Translations under genes and position numbers: made by a program
The notes under the pieces: generated by a model
The model's input: the letters and a program-made list of their open reading frames with translations, nothing else
Told to the model about the DNA's origin: nothing
Database searches by the model: none
Shown: positions 16,601 through 25,009 of the stretch, in pieces
Numbering within the stretch: position 1 is the first letter of the stretch
How the letters are laid out: the number at the start of each line of letters is the position of its first letter
DNA from: Pseudomonas pharyngis
GTDB lineage: Bacteria; Pseudomonadota; Gammaproteobacteria; Pseudomonadales; Pseudomonadaceae
Assembly (NCBI RefSeq): GCF_021602345.1
Contig: NZ_BQID01000012.1
Location: 1 to 64,000, forward strand
Direction: 5' to 3'
Length of the DNA: 64,000 nt

Positions 16601-18828
16601 CAGGCACCCTGGTGGCGCTCGATCAGGTCAGCCCATGGACCCGGCCGATGGCGTATGCCCGGCAGACAGCGCTCGCGGCGTTCGAGTGCGGTCAGGCCGG
16701 GGGTGACCTGGGCATGTCCTGCTATGCCTGCAATCACATTGTTTCCGACCTGCTGTTCATGGGCGAACCCTTGCAAAAGGTGCTGGATGAACTGGATCAC
16801 GGTCTGGCCTGGGTGAGGCAGTTCAATTACGTCGATATCGAACGCATTCTGCTGGCGCAGCAGACGTTCGCCATCGACCTGCGTGACGGTCGCCCCGTGC
16901 GGCCGCTGTCTGAACTGGAGGGCGTGGAACACGACCGTTTCGGCCCCATCGATCGAGCCTGCGTTTCGCAGTCGACGTTGTTCCTGTCGTGGCTGTATTC
17001 CGGCATGTCGGCCTTTTATGCGGGTGATGCGCTGTATGCCTGGCGGCGTTTCGAAGCCGCCGCGACGGTGGCCTGGTCCATTCCGGCGCATATCAATCTT
17101 GCCGATTACCATCTCTTTCGCAGCCTCGCACTGGCCAGTGCGCAAGTGCCGGGTGACGTTGAGCGAAAACTGCAAGTGCTTGAGCAGCAACGCCAGCGAT
17201 TTCTTTCATGGGCCGCGCTCAATCCGGCGACATTCCGCAACAAACTGCTGTTGATCGAGGGCGTGATCGCGCGCTTGCGCGGTCAGGACCTGATTGCCAT
17301 CCGTTGCTTCGATCAATCGCAGATCGCAGCGGCCGCCGCCGGTTTCGTTCACGAACAGGCACTGGCGCACGAGCAACTGGCCGACGTCTGCATGTCCAAT
17401 GAGCTGGTTTCGGGGACTCATCACCACCTGCGTTTTGCCCGGGATTGCTACGACCTCTGGGGGGCGAGCGCCAAGGCGCGGCAACTGGAAAAACGCCATC
17501 CGTTTCTGCGCACGGAACCCGCTTCGCAACCTTCACAACCGATCAACCGGGGCCGGCTGGACCTGGAGGCGGGTATCGAGGCCGCGCGGGCACTGTCCCA
17601 GGAAGTCTTGCTGGATCGGCTGGTCGAGACCTTGATGAACCACCTGATGGTTCAGGCCGGGGCTGACCAAGGTGTGCTGATGATGGTCGCTGAAGGCGAC
17701 CTGCGCCTGGCGGCCGCCGCGTCGATGGAAGCCGGCAATCTGCTGATTGCGCTGGACAGCGATCAGGCGCTTGAAGCGCTGGCGCCTGCGTCGGTGCTCA
17801 ATGCAACGATGCGCACCCGTGCACCCCTGGTGCTCGACGATGTGCGGGTCGATTGCCCGGAAGCCTATGGCGCCGATCTGCGTCGGCGGCAGACCCGCTC
17901 GATGTTGTGCCTGCCGCTGCTCAGACAAGGCACGTTGATCGGTCTGGTCTATCTGGAAAACAGCCTGGTGCCCGGCCTGTTCAGTGCCGAACGGCTGACC
18001 ATGCTGGAAATTCTTGCCTCCCAGGCAGCGGTGTCGCTGGAGACCGCCCGGCTGTATGCGCAATTGGTGGAAGACAACCGCTTGCGGGCGCAGATGGAAG
18101 CGGATCTGCGCAGCTCTCGCGCCGAACTGGCGCGCAACTCGCACCTCAAGGTCATGGGCGAACTTTCAGCCTCCATCGCTCACGAGATCAGTCAGCCGCT
18201 GCTTGGCATTCAGTCCAATGCCTCGGCCAGCCTGCGCTGGCTCAAGCGTGAAAAGCCCGATCTGGACGAGGCGATTCAGGGCCTGGAAGACATCCGTTCG
18301 GACAGCACGCGGGCCGCCGACATTGTCCAGGCGTTGCGCGCACTGGCCAGGCAGGCGCCGCTCAAGCGTTTGCCGGTGCAAATTGACGAGTTGGTGAGTG
18401 GCGTCGTTCAACTGACGGCGACCGAACTGGCCAACCGCAACGTCGCACTGCACACCCGACTCGATGCGCAATGTCAGGTGTGGGGCGACTCGGTGCAGAT
18501 CCAGCAGGTGGTGTACAACCTGATCACCAATGCGATGGAGGCGATCGCCGGCGCCGGGGTGCCGGACGGGCGCATCGTCATCAGCTCCACCGTCAGGGGA
18601 GGTCATGTGCGGGTGACGTTCCAGGACAACGGACCGGGGATTGGCGTGCCTCAGCGCGAGCAGGTATTCGATGCCTTTTACACCACCAAGGGCAGCGGGA
18701 TGGGAATGGGCCTGGCCATCTGCAGATCGGTGATCGGCGCACATGGCGGAACGTTGCTGATCGAGGACAGCGAGCAGGGTGCCCGACTCAGTTTCGACCT
18801 GCCGCTGGAACCGGCTGACGCCGAATAA
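13687..18828 (+). CDS. Giant hybrid sensor: pseudokinase, AAA ATPase, TPR-like, GAF and histidine kinase
   Basis: A 1713-residue soluble signalling protein. Residues about 40-285 have a Ser/Thr-kinase fold that keeps YLAPEQ near 180 but lacks the HRD and DFG motifs (the loop reads GTRQSNLLPWHL), so it should be a pseudokinase. Residues about 305-560 form an AAA_16/STAND ATPase with Walker A GTPGAGKST (Lys342) and Walker B LVLFVDDVQW. A long helical, TPR-like region runs to about 1250. A GAF domain lies at about 1300-1460, then a histidine kinase with His1499 in SIAHEISQPLL, the N box NLITNAMEAI, DNGPGIG and GMGMGLAI. It is divergent from two response-regulator genes, its likely partners. No membrane segment, so it probably senses an internal signal. 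Confidence 0.93.
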   Translation: MPGRLSSSPALCNPDVVPDDAWLEGCAFELLRRENDLTWFTIHDPRSDSRWLAARAPIQRPDVGKRLERDFHLRPDSAWAIRPVAFIRSAEGPLLVYPETGVALSDLLGQPRLPPGRLLAIAVAAAHTLVNAGRAGTRQSNLLPWHLRVGADDSVSLLGYHTDEQAGAVAELPALEHWPYLAPEQVRRDGAGFDERSNVYALSSILYHALTGQPPLTARDPAHWRHVHAAVQPASPAVHVADLPEGLCRVLLKGLAKEPGARYQSMESMATDLVWCRQQWLEHGHVKAFRLGTFDALPSVADDPVLFGREAERAQLIEQISQVRSDGIARVLWVGGTPGAGKSTLIHQGVRPLVPGYWASGKINLLQQEIPNAPLAEIFRSLMTQLLGKPALELQTLGAQLIERLKGRGRILVDLAPEAELVIGATPELPNMPARHALERVNRTLLDALDVFAQPGRPLVLFVDDVQWADDSTLAFLRAFFARPPRHLVLILAYRDSGSKAFAREDAILDVLRGEQALPGIHITLGALSVSAVAQLLAAELDTDPASIEVLAQVVHLKTAGNPLFVSQVLRALIEERLVRFDAAADRWVWNQSDVDSYRYADNVAELMVQRLDRLTLTERDVVRTAGYIGGRCDESLLGRLLPFDSVQLARDVQSLVDGGLLLRAGAQLVFGHDRVLEAACQLPSPVGRGSEHARIAAAMLDLWGEQAHERVFEIAGQIQRVDDAALMEPQRAAFIDVLVEAAERARDSAAVQLAADYLQTAGRLLDQSGWTHLYPQAFASTWLAAECAMLLADLAGARGRLDDCLNHALTDADRAKTYRLRATLRTLHSDYEGAITEALTGLALLGITLQRKPPEDHLTRAFAQVRDLIGTRAIADLVHLPKAEDAQIEAAMELLGTLIPSFFVDDDLRLLHLAKMVELTLEHGTTPSSGYGFAWFGVMIAERFGEYVDGLAFAQVALKLTDLHGYEAGRTGTLVALDQVSPWTRPMAYARQTALAAFECGQAGGDLGMSCYACNHIVSDLLFMGEPLQKVLDELDHGLAWVRQFNYVDIERILLAQQTFAIDLRDGRPVRPLSELEGVEHDRFGPIDRACVSQSTLFLSWLYSGMSAFYAGDALYAWRRFEAAATVAWSIPAHINLADYHLFRSLALASAQVPGDVERKLQVLEQQRQRFLSWAALNPATFRNKLLLIEGVIARLRGQDLIAIRCFDQSQIAAAAAGFVHEQALAHEQLADVCMSNELVSGTHHHLRFARDCYDLWGASAKARQLEKRHPFLRTEPASQPSQPINRGRLDLEAGIEAARALSQEVLLDRLVETLMNHLMVQAGADQGVLMMVAEGDLRLAAAASMEAGNLLIALDSDQALEALAPASVLNATMRTRAPLVLDDVRVDCPEAYGADLRRRQTRSMLCLPLLRQGTLIGLVYLENSLVPGLFSAERLTMLEILASQAAVSLETARLYAQLVEDNRLRAQMEADLRSSRAELARNSHLKVMGELSASIAHEISQPLLGIQSNASASLRWLKREKPDLDEAIQGLEDIRSDSTRAADIVQALRALARQAPLKRLPVQIDELVSGVVQLTATELANRNVALHTRLDAQCQVWGDSVQIQQVVYNLITNAMEAIAGAGVPDGRIVISSTVRGGHVRVTFQDNGPGIGVPQREQVFDAFYTTKGSGMGMGLAICRSVIGAHGGTLLIEDSEQGARLSFDLPLEPADAE

Positions 18829-18849
18829 AAAAAGGCCGCATCAGCGGCC
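18826..18849 (-). terminator. Rho-independent terminator of the leftward AraC gene
   Basis: Read on the minus strand, GGCCGC, TGAT, GCGGCC is followed by a run of T. The T tract coincides with the stop codon of the convergent giant kinase gene. Confidence 0.75.
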
Positions 18850-18885
18850 AAAGGGGAGGAGCGGGTAACGTCAGGTTCGGTCAGG

Positions 18886-19365
18886 TCAAGCGTGCGAGGG
18901 GTGGGCGCGCCCAGCGTTGTGCACGCTCCAGAGTGCAGCGTCGAGTTCGATGACAGGCAACTGAAGCGCGATGGGCGCGCGGGTGGCGACGAAGGCACGG
19001 CGCCATTCTCGGGGCGGCATGCCTTCGAGGCGGTTGAAGGTGCGGGTGAAGTGCGAATGGTCCGAAAACCCGCATTCGTAGACGACCTCGGTGATCGGCA
19101 TCGAAGTGATCAGCAGGCTTTTGGCTTTCTCGATCTTCATCCTCAGCCACCACTCCTGCGGTGAGTACCCGGTGTTCTTTTTGAACGCACGGGAAAAATG
19201 ACTGCGCGAAAGATTGCAGAGGCCGGCGATCTCGCTGATGCGCGCGCTGCGGCTCAGGTCCCTGAGCATCAGTTCCTTGGCGCGACGTTCCTGCCAACTG
19301 GTCAACGATCCCAGCGGGCGCATCAGGGGGCGTGGATGGTCGGAAATCAGCGATTGCGGGCTCAT
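18886..19365 (-). CDS. AraC-family regulator, DNA-binding domain only
   Basis: A 159-residue protein that is little more than an AraC-type double HTH. The first HTH is in ISEIAGLCNLSRSHFSRAFKK and the second in PITEVVYECGFSDHSHFTRTF, followed by the usual PREWRR. There is no N-terminal sensing domain, so the protein may respond through its level or a partner, as with MarA/SoxS-like proteins. About 40 residues follow the second HTH without recognisable function. It lies upstream of the giant kinase terminator and downstream of an ene-reductase gene read in the same direction (111-base gap), which it could control. Confidence 0.88.
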   Translation of the reverse strand: MSPQSLISDHPRPLMRPLGSLTSWQERRAKELMLRDLSRSARISEIAGLCNLSRSHFSRAFKKNTGYSPQEWWLRMKIEKAKSLLITSMPITEVVYECGFSDHSHFTRTFNRLEGMPPREWRRAFVATRAPIALQLPVIELDAALWSVHNAGRAHPSHA

Positions 19366-19476
19366 GTTTGCTCTCCTTATCGTTGTGCAAAGTCTCTGCG
19401 TCGACGCCCTTTAAAGTCCTTAAACAATCCTGAAGAGTTATTAAATTCCCTCGGTCAGCACCCTGCGGTCAGCGGG

Positions 19477-20589
19477 TCAGGCATGGGACGGGTAGTCAAT
19501 GTAGCCACGCTGATCGCCGCCAAAGAACGTGCTCGGGTCCGGTGCGTTGAGCGTCAGGCCCTCGCGGATTCGCCGAGGCAGATCGGGGTTGGCGAGGAAC
19601 GGTCGGCCGAACGCGATGATGTCGGCACGACCGTCGGCCAGGGCCTGTTCCGCCGACTCGGGGTCGTAGCCGCCGGCGATCATCAGCACGCCATCCCAGG
19701 CATCACGCAACTGGCCGATGATCGCGTCCCAGCGCGGGTCGAAATTCTCGTCCTTGACGGTGCCGACCACGGCCGGCTCGACCAGATGCAGGTAGGCCAG
19801 TTTCCAGCGGTTCAGCGAGCGCCCGATGTAGCCGAACGTGGCTTGCGGGGTTTCATCGCCCATGCCCATGAAGCGGCCCATGGGCGTCAGGCGCACGCCG
19901 ACACGGTCGGCACCGACTTCGTCGACCACGGCCGCCACCACTTCCAGTAACAGGCGCGCACGGTTTTCCAGGGTGCCGCCATAACCGTCCGTGCGCTGGT
20001 TGCTGTTGCTGTTGATGAACTGGTCCAGCAGATAGCCGTTGCCCGCGTGAATTTCCACGCCATCCATCCCGGCGTTCAGTGCATTGCGGGCGGCGCGGCG
20101 GTAGTCGTTGATGATGTCGGCGATTTCCGAAACCTGCAGTGCGCGCGGCACTGGCACGTCGCCCCACACACCATTGCCCTCGGCATCGACGATGAAAGTC
20201 TTGCCCGGTACAGGCAATGCGCTCGGCGCCACCGGCAGCGCGTTGTCCGGTTGAAAGCTTGGGTGCGATACGCGGCCCACATGCCACAGCTGCATGAAGA
20301 TCAACCCGCCGGCCTCGTGTACCTGGCGGCTGACTTCACGCCAGGCTTGCACTTGTTCATCGTTGTAGATGCCAGGCGTCCACGCATAACCCTGGCCCTG
20401 ACGGGAAATCTGCGTTGCCTCGGTGATGATCAGCGCGGCGCTCGCCCGCTGGCGGTAGTACTCGGCGTTCATGGATGTCGGGATGTCGCCCGGTTGCCCG
20501 GCACGGGAGCGAGTCAACGGCGCCATCGCTACCCGATGGGGAAGTGTGTAGGGGCCGAGGGCGATGGGACGGAACAGTTGTTGTGTCAT
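19477..20589 (-). CDS. Old Yellow Enzyme-family ene-reductase (NemA/XenB group)
   Basis: A 370-residue FMN-dependent alkene reductase, likely reducing alpha,beta-unsaturated carbonyls, maleimides or nitro compounds with NAD(P)H. The barrel begins FRPIALGPYTLPHRVAMAPLT. The FMN and substrate signature VEIHAGNGYLLDQF carries the His and Asn pair for the carbonyl oxygen (HAGN, against HAAN or HGAN in most relatives), and the C-terminus has DIIAFGRPFLANPDL and GYIDYPS. Length is normal. It is followed by an AraC gene in the same direction and preceded by the oxidoreductase cassette after about 150 bases. Confidence 0.93.
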   Translation of the reverse strand: MTQQLFRPIALGPYTLPHRVAMAPLTRSRAGQPGDIPTSMNAEYYRQRASAALIITEATQISRQGQGYAWTPGIYNDEQVQAWREVSRQVHEAGGLIFMQLWHVGRVSHPSFQPDNALPVAPSALPVPGKTFIVDAEGNGVWGDVPVPRALQVSEIADIINDYRRAARNALNAGMDGVEIHAGNGYLLDQFINSNSNQRTDGYGGTLENRARLLLEVVAAVVDEVGADRVGVRLTPMGRFMGMGDETPQATFGYIGRSLNRWKLAYLHLVEPAVVGTVKDENFDPRWDAIIGQLRDAWDGVLMIAGGYDPESAEQALADGRADIIAFGRPFLANPDLPRRIREGLTLNAPDPSTFFGGDQRGYIDYPSHA

Positions 20590-20698
20590 GGGGTTCTCCA
20601 GTCTTCGAAAAAGGTCGGTGGACGGTGTCGGACATTTGGCCCGACACCGGATGGCCCTACGTTAAGCGGCTGTCCGGTGCTTGATAATCCACACGCGA

Positions 20699-20732
20699 CG
20701 CCACGCTGCATTGCGTGAAATGCAACGTGGCG
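20699..20732. repeat. Long hairpin just after the molybdenum subunit gene
   Basis: Arms CGCCACGCTGCATT and AATGCAACGTGGCG pair at 13 of 14 positions around a six-base loop, starting four bases beyond the stop at 20737. There is no T run on the leftward side, so it is not a standard terminator; 3' mRNA protection, Rho-assisted termination or protein binding are possible. Confidence 0.6.
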
Positions 20733-20736
20733 CGGT

Positions 20737-22974
20737 TCAGGAAGGCTGTTGCGAGCGGGTCAGGGGCAGGTTCAGCCAGCGCTGTCCGGTGGCATTCGCC
20801 ACGGCGTTGCCGATGGCGGCCGCCATGGGACCCTGGACGATTTCGGCGGCCCCCAGAAACGGTTGCCCCGGCTGGTCGAGCAGGTGAACGTCGACCTTTT
20901 TGGGCACTTGCGAGAAGCGCAGAATCGGGTAGCCGCTCCAGTCGTAGCTGCGGATGCCGCCGGCGTCATAGGCGACCTTTTCATACAGCGTCCAACTGGT
21001 GGACTGCACGATCCCGCCCTCGACCTGGTTGCGCAGGCCATCGGGACTGACGATCTGCCCCACGTCCACTGCGGTGACGACGTGATCGATCTGCACTTCG
21101 CCGGTCTGCGGATGCACCCGCAGACGCACGGCGATGGCGCAGTAGCCCATGATGTTTTTGTAGCGCGCGAAGGCGAAGCCAAGACCTGCGCCGGGGTCGC
21201 TGCTTTTGTGCGGCCAGTCGATTGCATCGCGCACCCGTTCCACCACCGCCCGTGCCCGAGGATCGGTCAGGTGTGCCAGGCGCAGGGCAACCGGATCGAC
21301 TGCGGCCTTGGCGGCCAGCTCGTCGATACAGGCTTCGATGGCGAAGACGTTGATGTGCGCCCCCAGCGAGCGCATGGCTGAGGTGCGGAACGGCATTTCG
21401 GTGACGAAGTTCATGTCGATCCGCGAGGAGGCCACGGTGTACAGCGGCACTGCGTTGCGATCGCCATCGCCTTCAGGCTGGGCGATCGGCACCGAGGGGG
21501 CGGAAGCGAACGGCCGGGCCAGCAGGCGTGCAGGCAGCAAGCGCCCGGCGTTGACGATGCGTTCGTTGTGCGGCGTGGTCCACAGCTCATAGTTCCAGTC
21601 CTGCAGCCGACCCTGTGCGTCAAGGTTGGCTTGCACCTCGCTGACCATCGCCGAGCTGTAGGGCTCCCAGAGGTTTTCCTGCTCGCGCATCCATTGCACC
21701 CGCACCGGCGTGCCCGGTACGCGCATGGCAATCAGCGCCGCGTCGGCTGCGGCATCGTCTGCGCCGTTGTGGCCGTAACAGCCGGAACCTTCGGTGTGGA
21801 TACAGCGCACGCGCTCGGGCGGCAGCCGCAGCATCTCGGCGATCCCGGCACGCAGCGGATACACGCCCTGGGTGTGGGTCCAGACGGTGAGGGTGCCGTC
21901 CTTGAACCAGGCCACGGCGCAGGACGGACCGATCGAGCCATGCATCAGGTATTGCTTGGTCACCCGGGCGCGATATTCGTTGTCGGTCTTGCCTTGGGGC
22001 GTGCCTTCATGGCTGATCGGATAACGACGCGACGGCAGGCGTTTGAGCAAGGTGTGGATGTCCCGCGATTCGGGAATCGCCTGTCCGCCGTTCCAGCGCG
22101 CCGAGGCGTATCCATGACGCATGGCTTTGATCGCTTGCCATTCGTCCCGCGCGACCACGGCCAGGTAATTGCCGTCACGAATCACCTGCACCACCCCGGA
22201 CAGCGTCTTGATCGATTCAATATCGATGGTTTCCAGTGTGCAGCCGGGGCGCGGCGGGCGGATGACCCGGGCGTGGAGCATGCCCGGCAGGCGAATGTCC
22301 TGGACGAACGCGGCGCCGCCACTGACTTTGCCAGGGATATCCAGGCGTGGCAGCGAATGGCCGATGAGCTTGAATGACGCCGGCGGCATCGAGGGTGACT
22401 CGGACGTTGCATAGCGGTGCAGATCGACCTGCTGCACGGCGTCGGCGTAAGACATGTGTTGCCCGGTCGGGCCGAGAATGATGCCGTCCCGTGTCGTCAA
22501 CATTGCCGGCGCAACGTTCCAGCTGCGCCCGGCCGATTCCAGCAGCATCTCGCGCACTTGTGCCGCCGCGTTGAACAGCGCGGTGCCGCTGTCGAAAATC
22601 GTGTGGCTGCCGGCGGTGTAGCCTTCGTTCGGCGTGAGTGCGGTGTCGGCGGTGAGCAGGTTGATCGCGGTCGGGGCGACCTCCAGGCGTTCAGCGGCAA
22701 TTTGCAGTAACGCGGTTTTGACCCCGGTGCCCAGTTCGACCTTGCCGGTGTAGACGGTGATGCCGTCGTGGCCGACGCGGATCCAGGCATCGAGCCAGGG
22801 GTTGGTGCGCAGGCTGCCGGGCAGGTCCGGCGCCAGGACGACCGTGCCGAGGGTATCGACTTCGGTGTCAGCCAGGGCGCGGCGCGAGACCGGCACCAAA
22901 GCAAACGCCACCAGCAGCGCGCCCCCGCGCAGGAACGCACGGCGACTTTGATCGACCTCATTGATCGTGGTCAT
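20737..22974 (-). CDS. Molybdenum-dependent aldehyde/isoquinoline-type oxidoreductase, large subunit (cassette 1)
   Basis: A 745-residue molybdopterin subunit of the xanthine oxidase family, periplasmic IorB/QorB-like group. It starts at ATG 22974, which overlaps the 2Fe-2S gene stop by ATGA, and begins with a Tat signal containing SRRAFLRGG. Cofactor regions include VELGTGVKTALLQIAAERL, GHNGADDAAADAALIA and the C-terminal GAAEIVQGPMAAAIGNAV, where the Glu sits at the place of the catalytic glutamate. With the coupled 2Fe-2S and triheme cytochrome subunits it should oxidise aldehydes or N-heterocycles in the periplasm and pass electrons to the respiratory chain. Substrate unknown. Confidence 0.9.
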   Translation of the reverse strand: MTTINEVDQSRRAFLRGGALLVAFALVPVSRRALADTEVDTLGTVVLAPDLPGSLRTNPWLDAWIRVGHDGITVYTGKVELGTGVKTALLQIAAERLEVAPTAINLLTADTALTPNEGYTAGSHTIFDSGTALFNAAAQVREMLLESAGRSWNVAPAMLTTRDGIILGPTGQHMSYADAVQQVDLHRYATSESPSMPPASFKLIGHSLPRLDIPGKVSGGAAFVQDIRLPGMLHARVIRPPRPGCTLETIDIESIKTLSGVVQVIRDGNYLAVVARDEWQAIKAMRHGYASARWNGGQAIPESRDIHTLLKRLPSRRYPISHEGTPQGKTDNEYRARVTKQYLMHGSIGPSCAVAWFKDGTLTVWTHTQGVYPLRAGIAEMLRLPPERVRCIHTEGSGCYGHNGADDAAADAALIAMRVPGTPVRVQWMREQENLWEPYSSAMVSEVQANLDAQGRLQDWNYELWTTPHNERIVNAGRLLPARLLARPFASAPSVPIAQPEGDGDRNAVPLYTVASSRIDMNFVTEMPFRTSAMRSLGAHINVFAIEACIDELAAKAAVDPVALRLAHLTDPRARAVVERVRDAIDWPHKSSDPGAGLGFAFARYKNIMGYCAIAVRLRVHPQTGEVQIDHVVTAVDVGQIVSPDGLRNQVEGGIVQSTSWTLYEKVAYDAGGIRSYDWSGYPILRFSQVPKKVDVHLLDQPGQPFLGAAEIVQGPMAAAIGNAVANATGQRWLNLPLTRSQQPS

Positions 22975-23444
22975 TGCGCACTCCCGTTTTGCCGGGCGAC
23001 AAGGCTGATCGCCTCGATGATGCGCAAGTGCGTGCCACAGCGGCACAGGTTGCCTGCCATGTGTTCGCGAATGGTCTGCTCGTCGGGATGCGGATTGCTT
23101 TCGAGCAGTGACTGCGCACGCATCAACATGCCGGCGATGCAGTAACCGCATTGAGCGGCCTGTTTGTCGATGAATGCTTGCTGCAGAGTGCCGGGGCGTT
23201 CGGCCGTGCCCAGGCTCTCGACCGTCCGCACCTTTTTGCCCTCGAGGCCGGCGCAGGGTGTCAGGCAGGAAAACACCGGTTGGTCATCGACGATGACGGT
23301 GCAGGCGCCGCATTGGCCCAGGCCACACCCGTACTTGGCGCCGTTCAGGCCCAGGTGATTGCGCAGCGCATAGAGCAGCGGCATGTCGGGTTCCAGCTCG
23401 AGAGCCCGGGAAGATCCGTTGACGTTGAGGGTGATCTGAGTCAT
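22971..23444 (-). CDS. 2Fe-2S subunit of molybdenum oxidoreductase (cassette 1)
   Basis: A 157-residue iron-sulfur subunit carrying two [2Fe-2S] clusters. The plant-ferredoxin-type cluster uses the cysteines in YGCGLGQCGACTVIV (Cys40, 45, 48) and a fourth in VFSCLTP; the second cluster uses AQCGYCIAGM and NLCRCGTH. I start at ATG 23444, which overlaps the cytochrome gene stop by ATGA; the frame extends further but the ferredoxin fold starts here. Lacking its own signal, it is probably exported together with the Tat-bearing large subunit. It carries electrons from the Mo site to the cytochrome. Confidence 0.93.
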   Translation of the reverse strand: MTQITLNVNGSSRALELEPDMPLLYALRNHLGLNGAKYGCGLGQCGACTVIVDDQPVFSCLTPCAGLEGKKVRTVESLGTAERPGTLQQAFIDKQAAQCGYCIAGMLMRAQSLLESNPHPDEQTIREHMAGNLCRCGTHLRIIEAISLVARQNGSAQ

Positions 23445-24715
23445 TTCGTCTCCTGACGTAGCGCTTGGAGGGTGGCAGGAAGGTCGGTCCACGGTTGGTC
23501 GGGGCTGGCCTGATGGCGCAGGTAGACGGCCAGGGCGTTGAGTTGGGTGTTATCGAGACTGGCGGCGAACGAGGGCATCACCGGTCCCGGTTGGCCGGGT
23601 TCTGCCGGGATGCCCTCAAGTACGGTTTTCACAAAGTTGCGCGGGCTGGCGGCCTGTAGTGCCGAGGTGCGATCCAGAGCCGGACGGCCGTCGATGTCAC
23701 GCATCGGCGCACCTTGGGCATGGCAGCCAGCGCAGGCACTGGCGAACAGCAGGGCGCCAGAGGATCGATCCGCAGGTTCAGCGCTGGCGCTCGGAATTTC
23801 GTTGATCGCAGTTTTCGCCGACAGACTCAGCAGGTATTCGGCAATCGCCTGAGCATCTTCCACGGGCAAGCGCGCCAGACCGAGACTGACCGGGCGCATC
23901 GGGCCCGCCGCCGTGCCGTGTCCGTCGACCACTTCGGCCCGCAGGTAACTCACGAGTTGCTCGCTGCTCCACGGGTTTGCCCGGTGCGCCATGCCCAGCA
24001 GTGACGGCGCGTCCCAGCCATCCACGCTGCCGCCGGCCAGGTTTTCGCCGGATTTCTCGGCGCCGATCAGGTTTAACGGCGAATGACAGCCCGCGCAGTG
24101 ACCGGGCCCCTCGACCAGGTAACGTCCGCGATTCCACGCCTGCGATTGCTCCGCCAGTGGCGTCAGCGGCTGCCCATGCAGGAACAGCAGGTTCCAGAAC
24201 GACACCAGAGGCCGGATGTTCATCGGGAAATTCATGCGATTTTGTTGTGGCGGCGAGTCCACGGCCGGACCGCTCATCAGGTACGCATAGGCGTCGGCGA
24301 TGTCGTCTTGGGTCATGCGCCGGTAATGAACGTAAGGGAAGGCCGGGTACAGGAAGTGGCCGTCGCGGGAGATCCCTTCACGCATCGCCCGTTCGAAGGC
24401 CGGCAACGACCATTGGCCGATGCCGGTCTGTGGGTCCGGAGTGATGTTGGTGCTGTAGAGGGTGCCGAACGGCGTTACCAGCGGCAGTCCGCCGGCCAGG
24501 TATTGGCCGCCGGGACGCGTATGACACACCGCGCAGTCGCCAGCCTCGACCACTCGTGCGCCGCGTTGCAGTTGTGCGGAGTCGAAGGTTTGCGGGCGTT
24601 CGACCGGTGCAATTGCCGGCCGCCACATCAGCGCCAGGGCAGCGATTGCACCGATCGACGCGAGGGCTGCCGCGCTGACCCACAGCGCTCTGGATCTCAT
24701 GAAATGGCCGTTCAT
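23441..24715 (-). CDS. Triheme membrane-anchored cytochrome c (cassette 1)
   Basis: Periplasmic electron-transfer subunit of about 424 residues with three c-type heme sites, CAVCH (61-65), CAGCH (207-211) and CAGCH (328-332), as in the cytochrome subunits of alcohol and aldehyde dehydrogenases. A hydrophobic helix at about residues 10-31 anchors it to the membrane. The frame is open far upstream but the helix and family similarity begin near 24715; an internal ATG at 24700 is also possible and neither has a strong ribosome site. In this cassette the cytochrome comes first, followed by the 2Fe-2S and Mo subunits with ATGA overlaps. The promoter faces an MFS gene. Confidence 0.9.
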   Translation of the reverse strand: MNGHFMRSRALWVSAAALASIGAIAALALMWRPAIAPVERPQTFDSAQLQRGARVVEAGDCAVCHTRPGGQYLAGGLPLVTPFGTLYSTNITPDPQTGIGQWSLPAFERAMREGISRDGHFLYPAFPYVHYRRMTQDDIADAYAYLMSGPAVDSPPQQNRMNFPMNIRPLVSFWNLLFLHGQPLTPLAEQSQAWNRGRYLVEGPGHCAGCHSPLNLIGAEKSGENLAGGSVDGWDAPSLLGMAHRANPWSSEQLVSYLRAEVVDGHGTAAGPMRPVSLGLARLPVEDAQAIAEYLLSLSAKTAINEIPSASAEPADRSSGALLFASACAGCHAQGAPMRDIDGRPALDRTSALQAASPRNFVKTVLEGIPAEPGQPGPVMPSFAASLDNTQLNALAVYLRHQASPDQPWTDLPATLQALRQETK

Positions 24716-24880
24716 GAGCGGTTGCCCAAGAGGCACGCGGTGGGCGTGAGGGACGGATTCGGCATCTTCGACAACTCCTTGAACGACCGGGGAAGGGCGC
24801 CGATGCAAAGCCCTGCGCCAGGTGCCCAAGGGTAGAGAAGGTGCAAACGTCCGAGTATTGCCAGACCGCGCAATAGCACG

Positions 24881-24922
24881 TTGCGCCAAGTGCAACGCCG
24901 AGGGTCGTTGCATTTGGCGCAT
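24881..24922. promoter_or_regulatory. Two inverted LysR-type boxes between the cytochrome and MFS genes
   Basis: TTGCGCCAAGTGCAA (24881-24895) and TTGCATTTGGCGCAT (24908-24922) form an inverted repeat; the 16-base arms at 24882-24897 and 24906-24921 match at 15 positions. Each half has T-N11-A form. The location in the middle of a divergent promoter region, with a LysR gene after the MFS gene, suggests one shared operator. Confidence 0.6.
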
Positions 24923-25009
24923 CACTCAATTGCCTTTGGGATGGATACTCGAAGGCCTGCGCGACCCTTAGCCTTGGCGTCACTTTTCCAAACTCATCGA
25001 GGTGTCATC

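Noticed and set aside
14971-17190. 739-codon open frame antisense to the giant kinase
   Set aside because: It mirrors a GC-rich coding frame with intact motifs on the plus strand; its own translation is rich in Arg, Gln and His without any domain.
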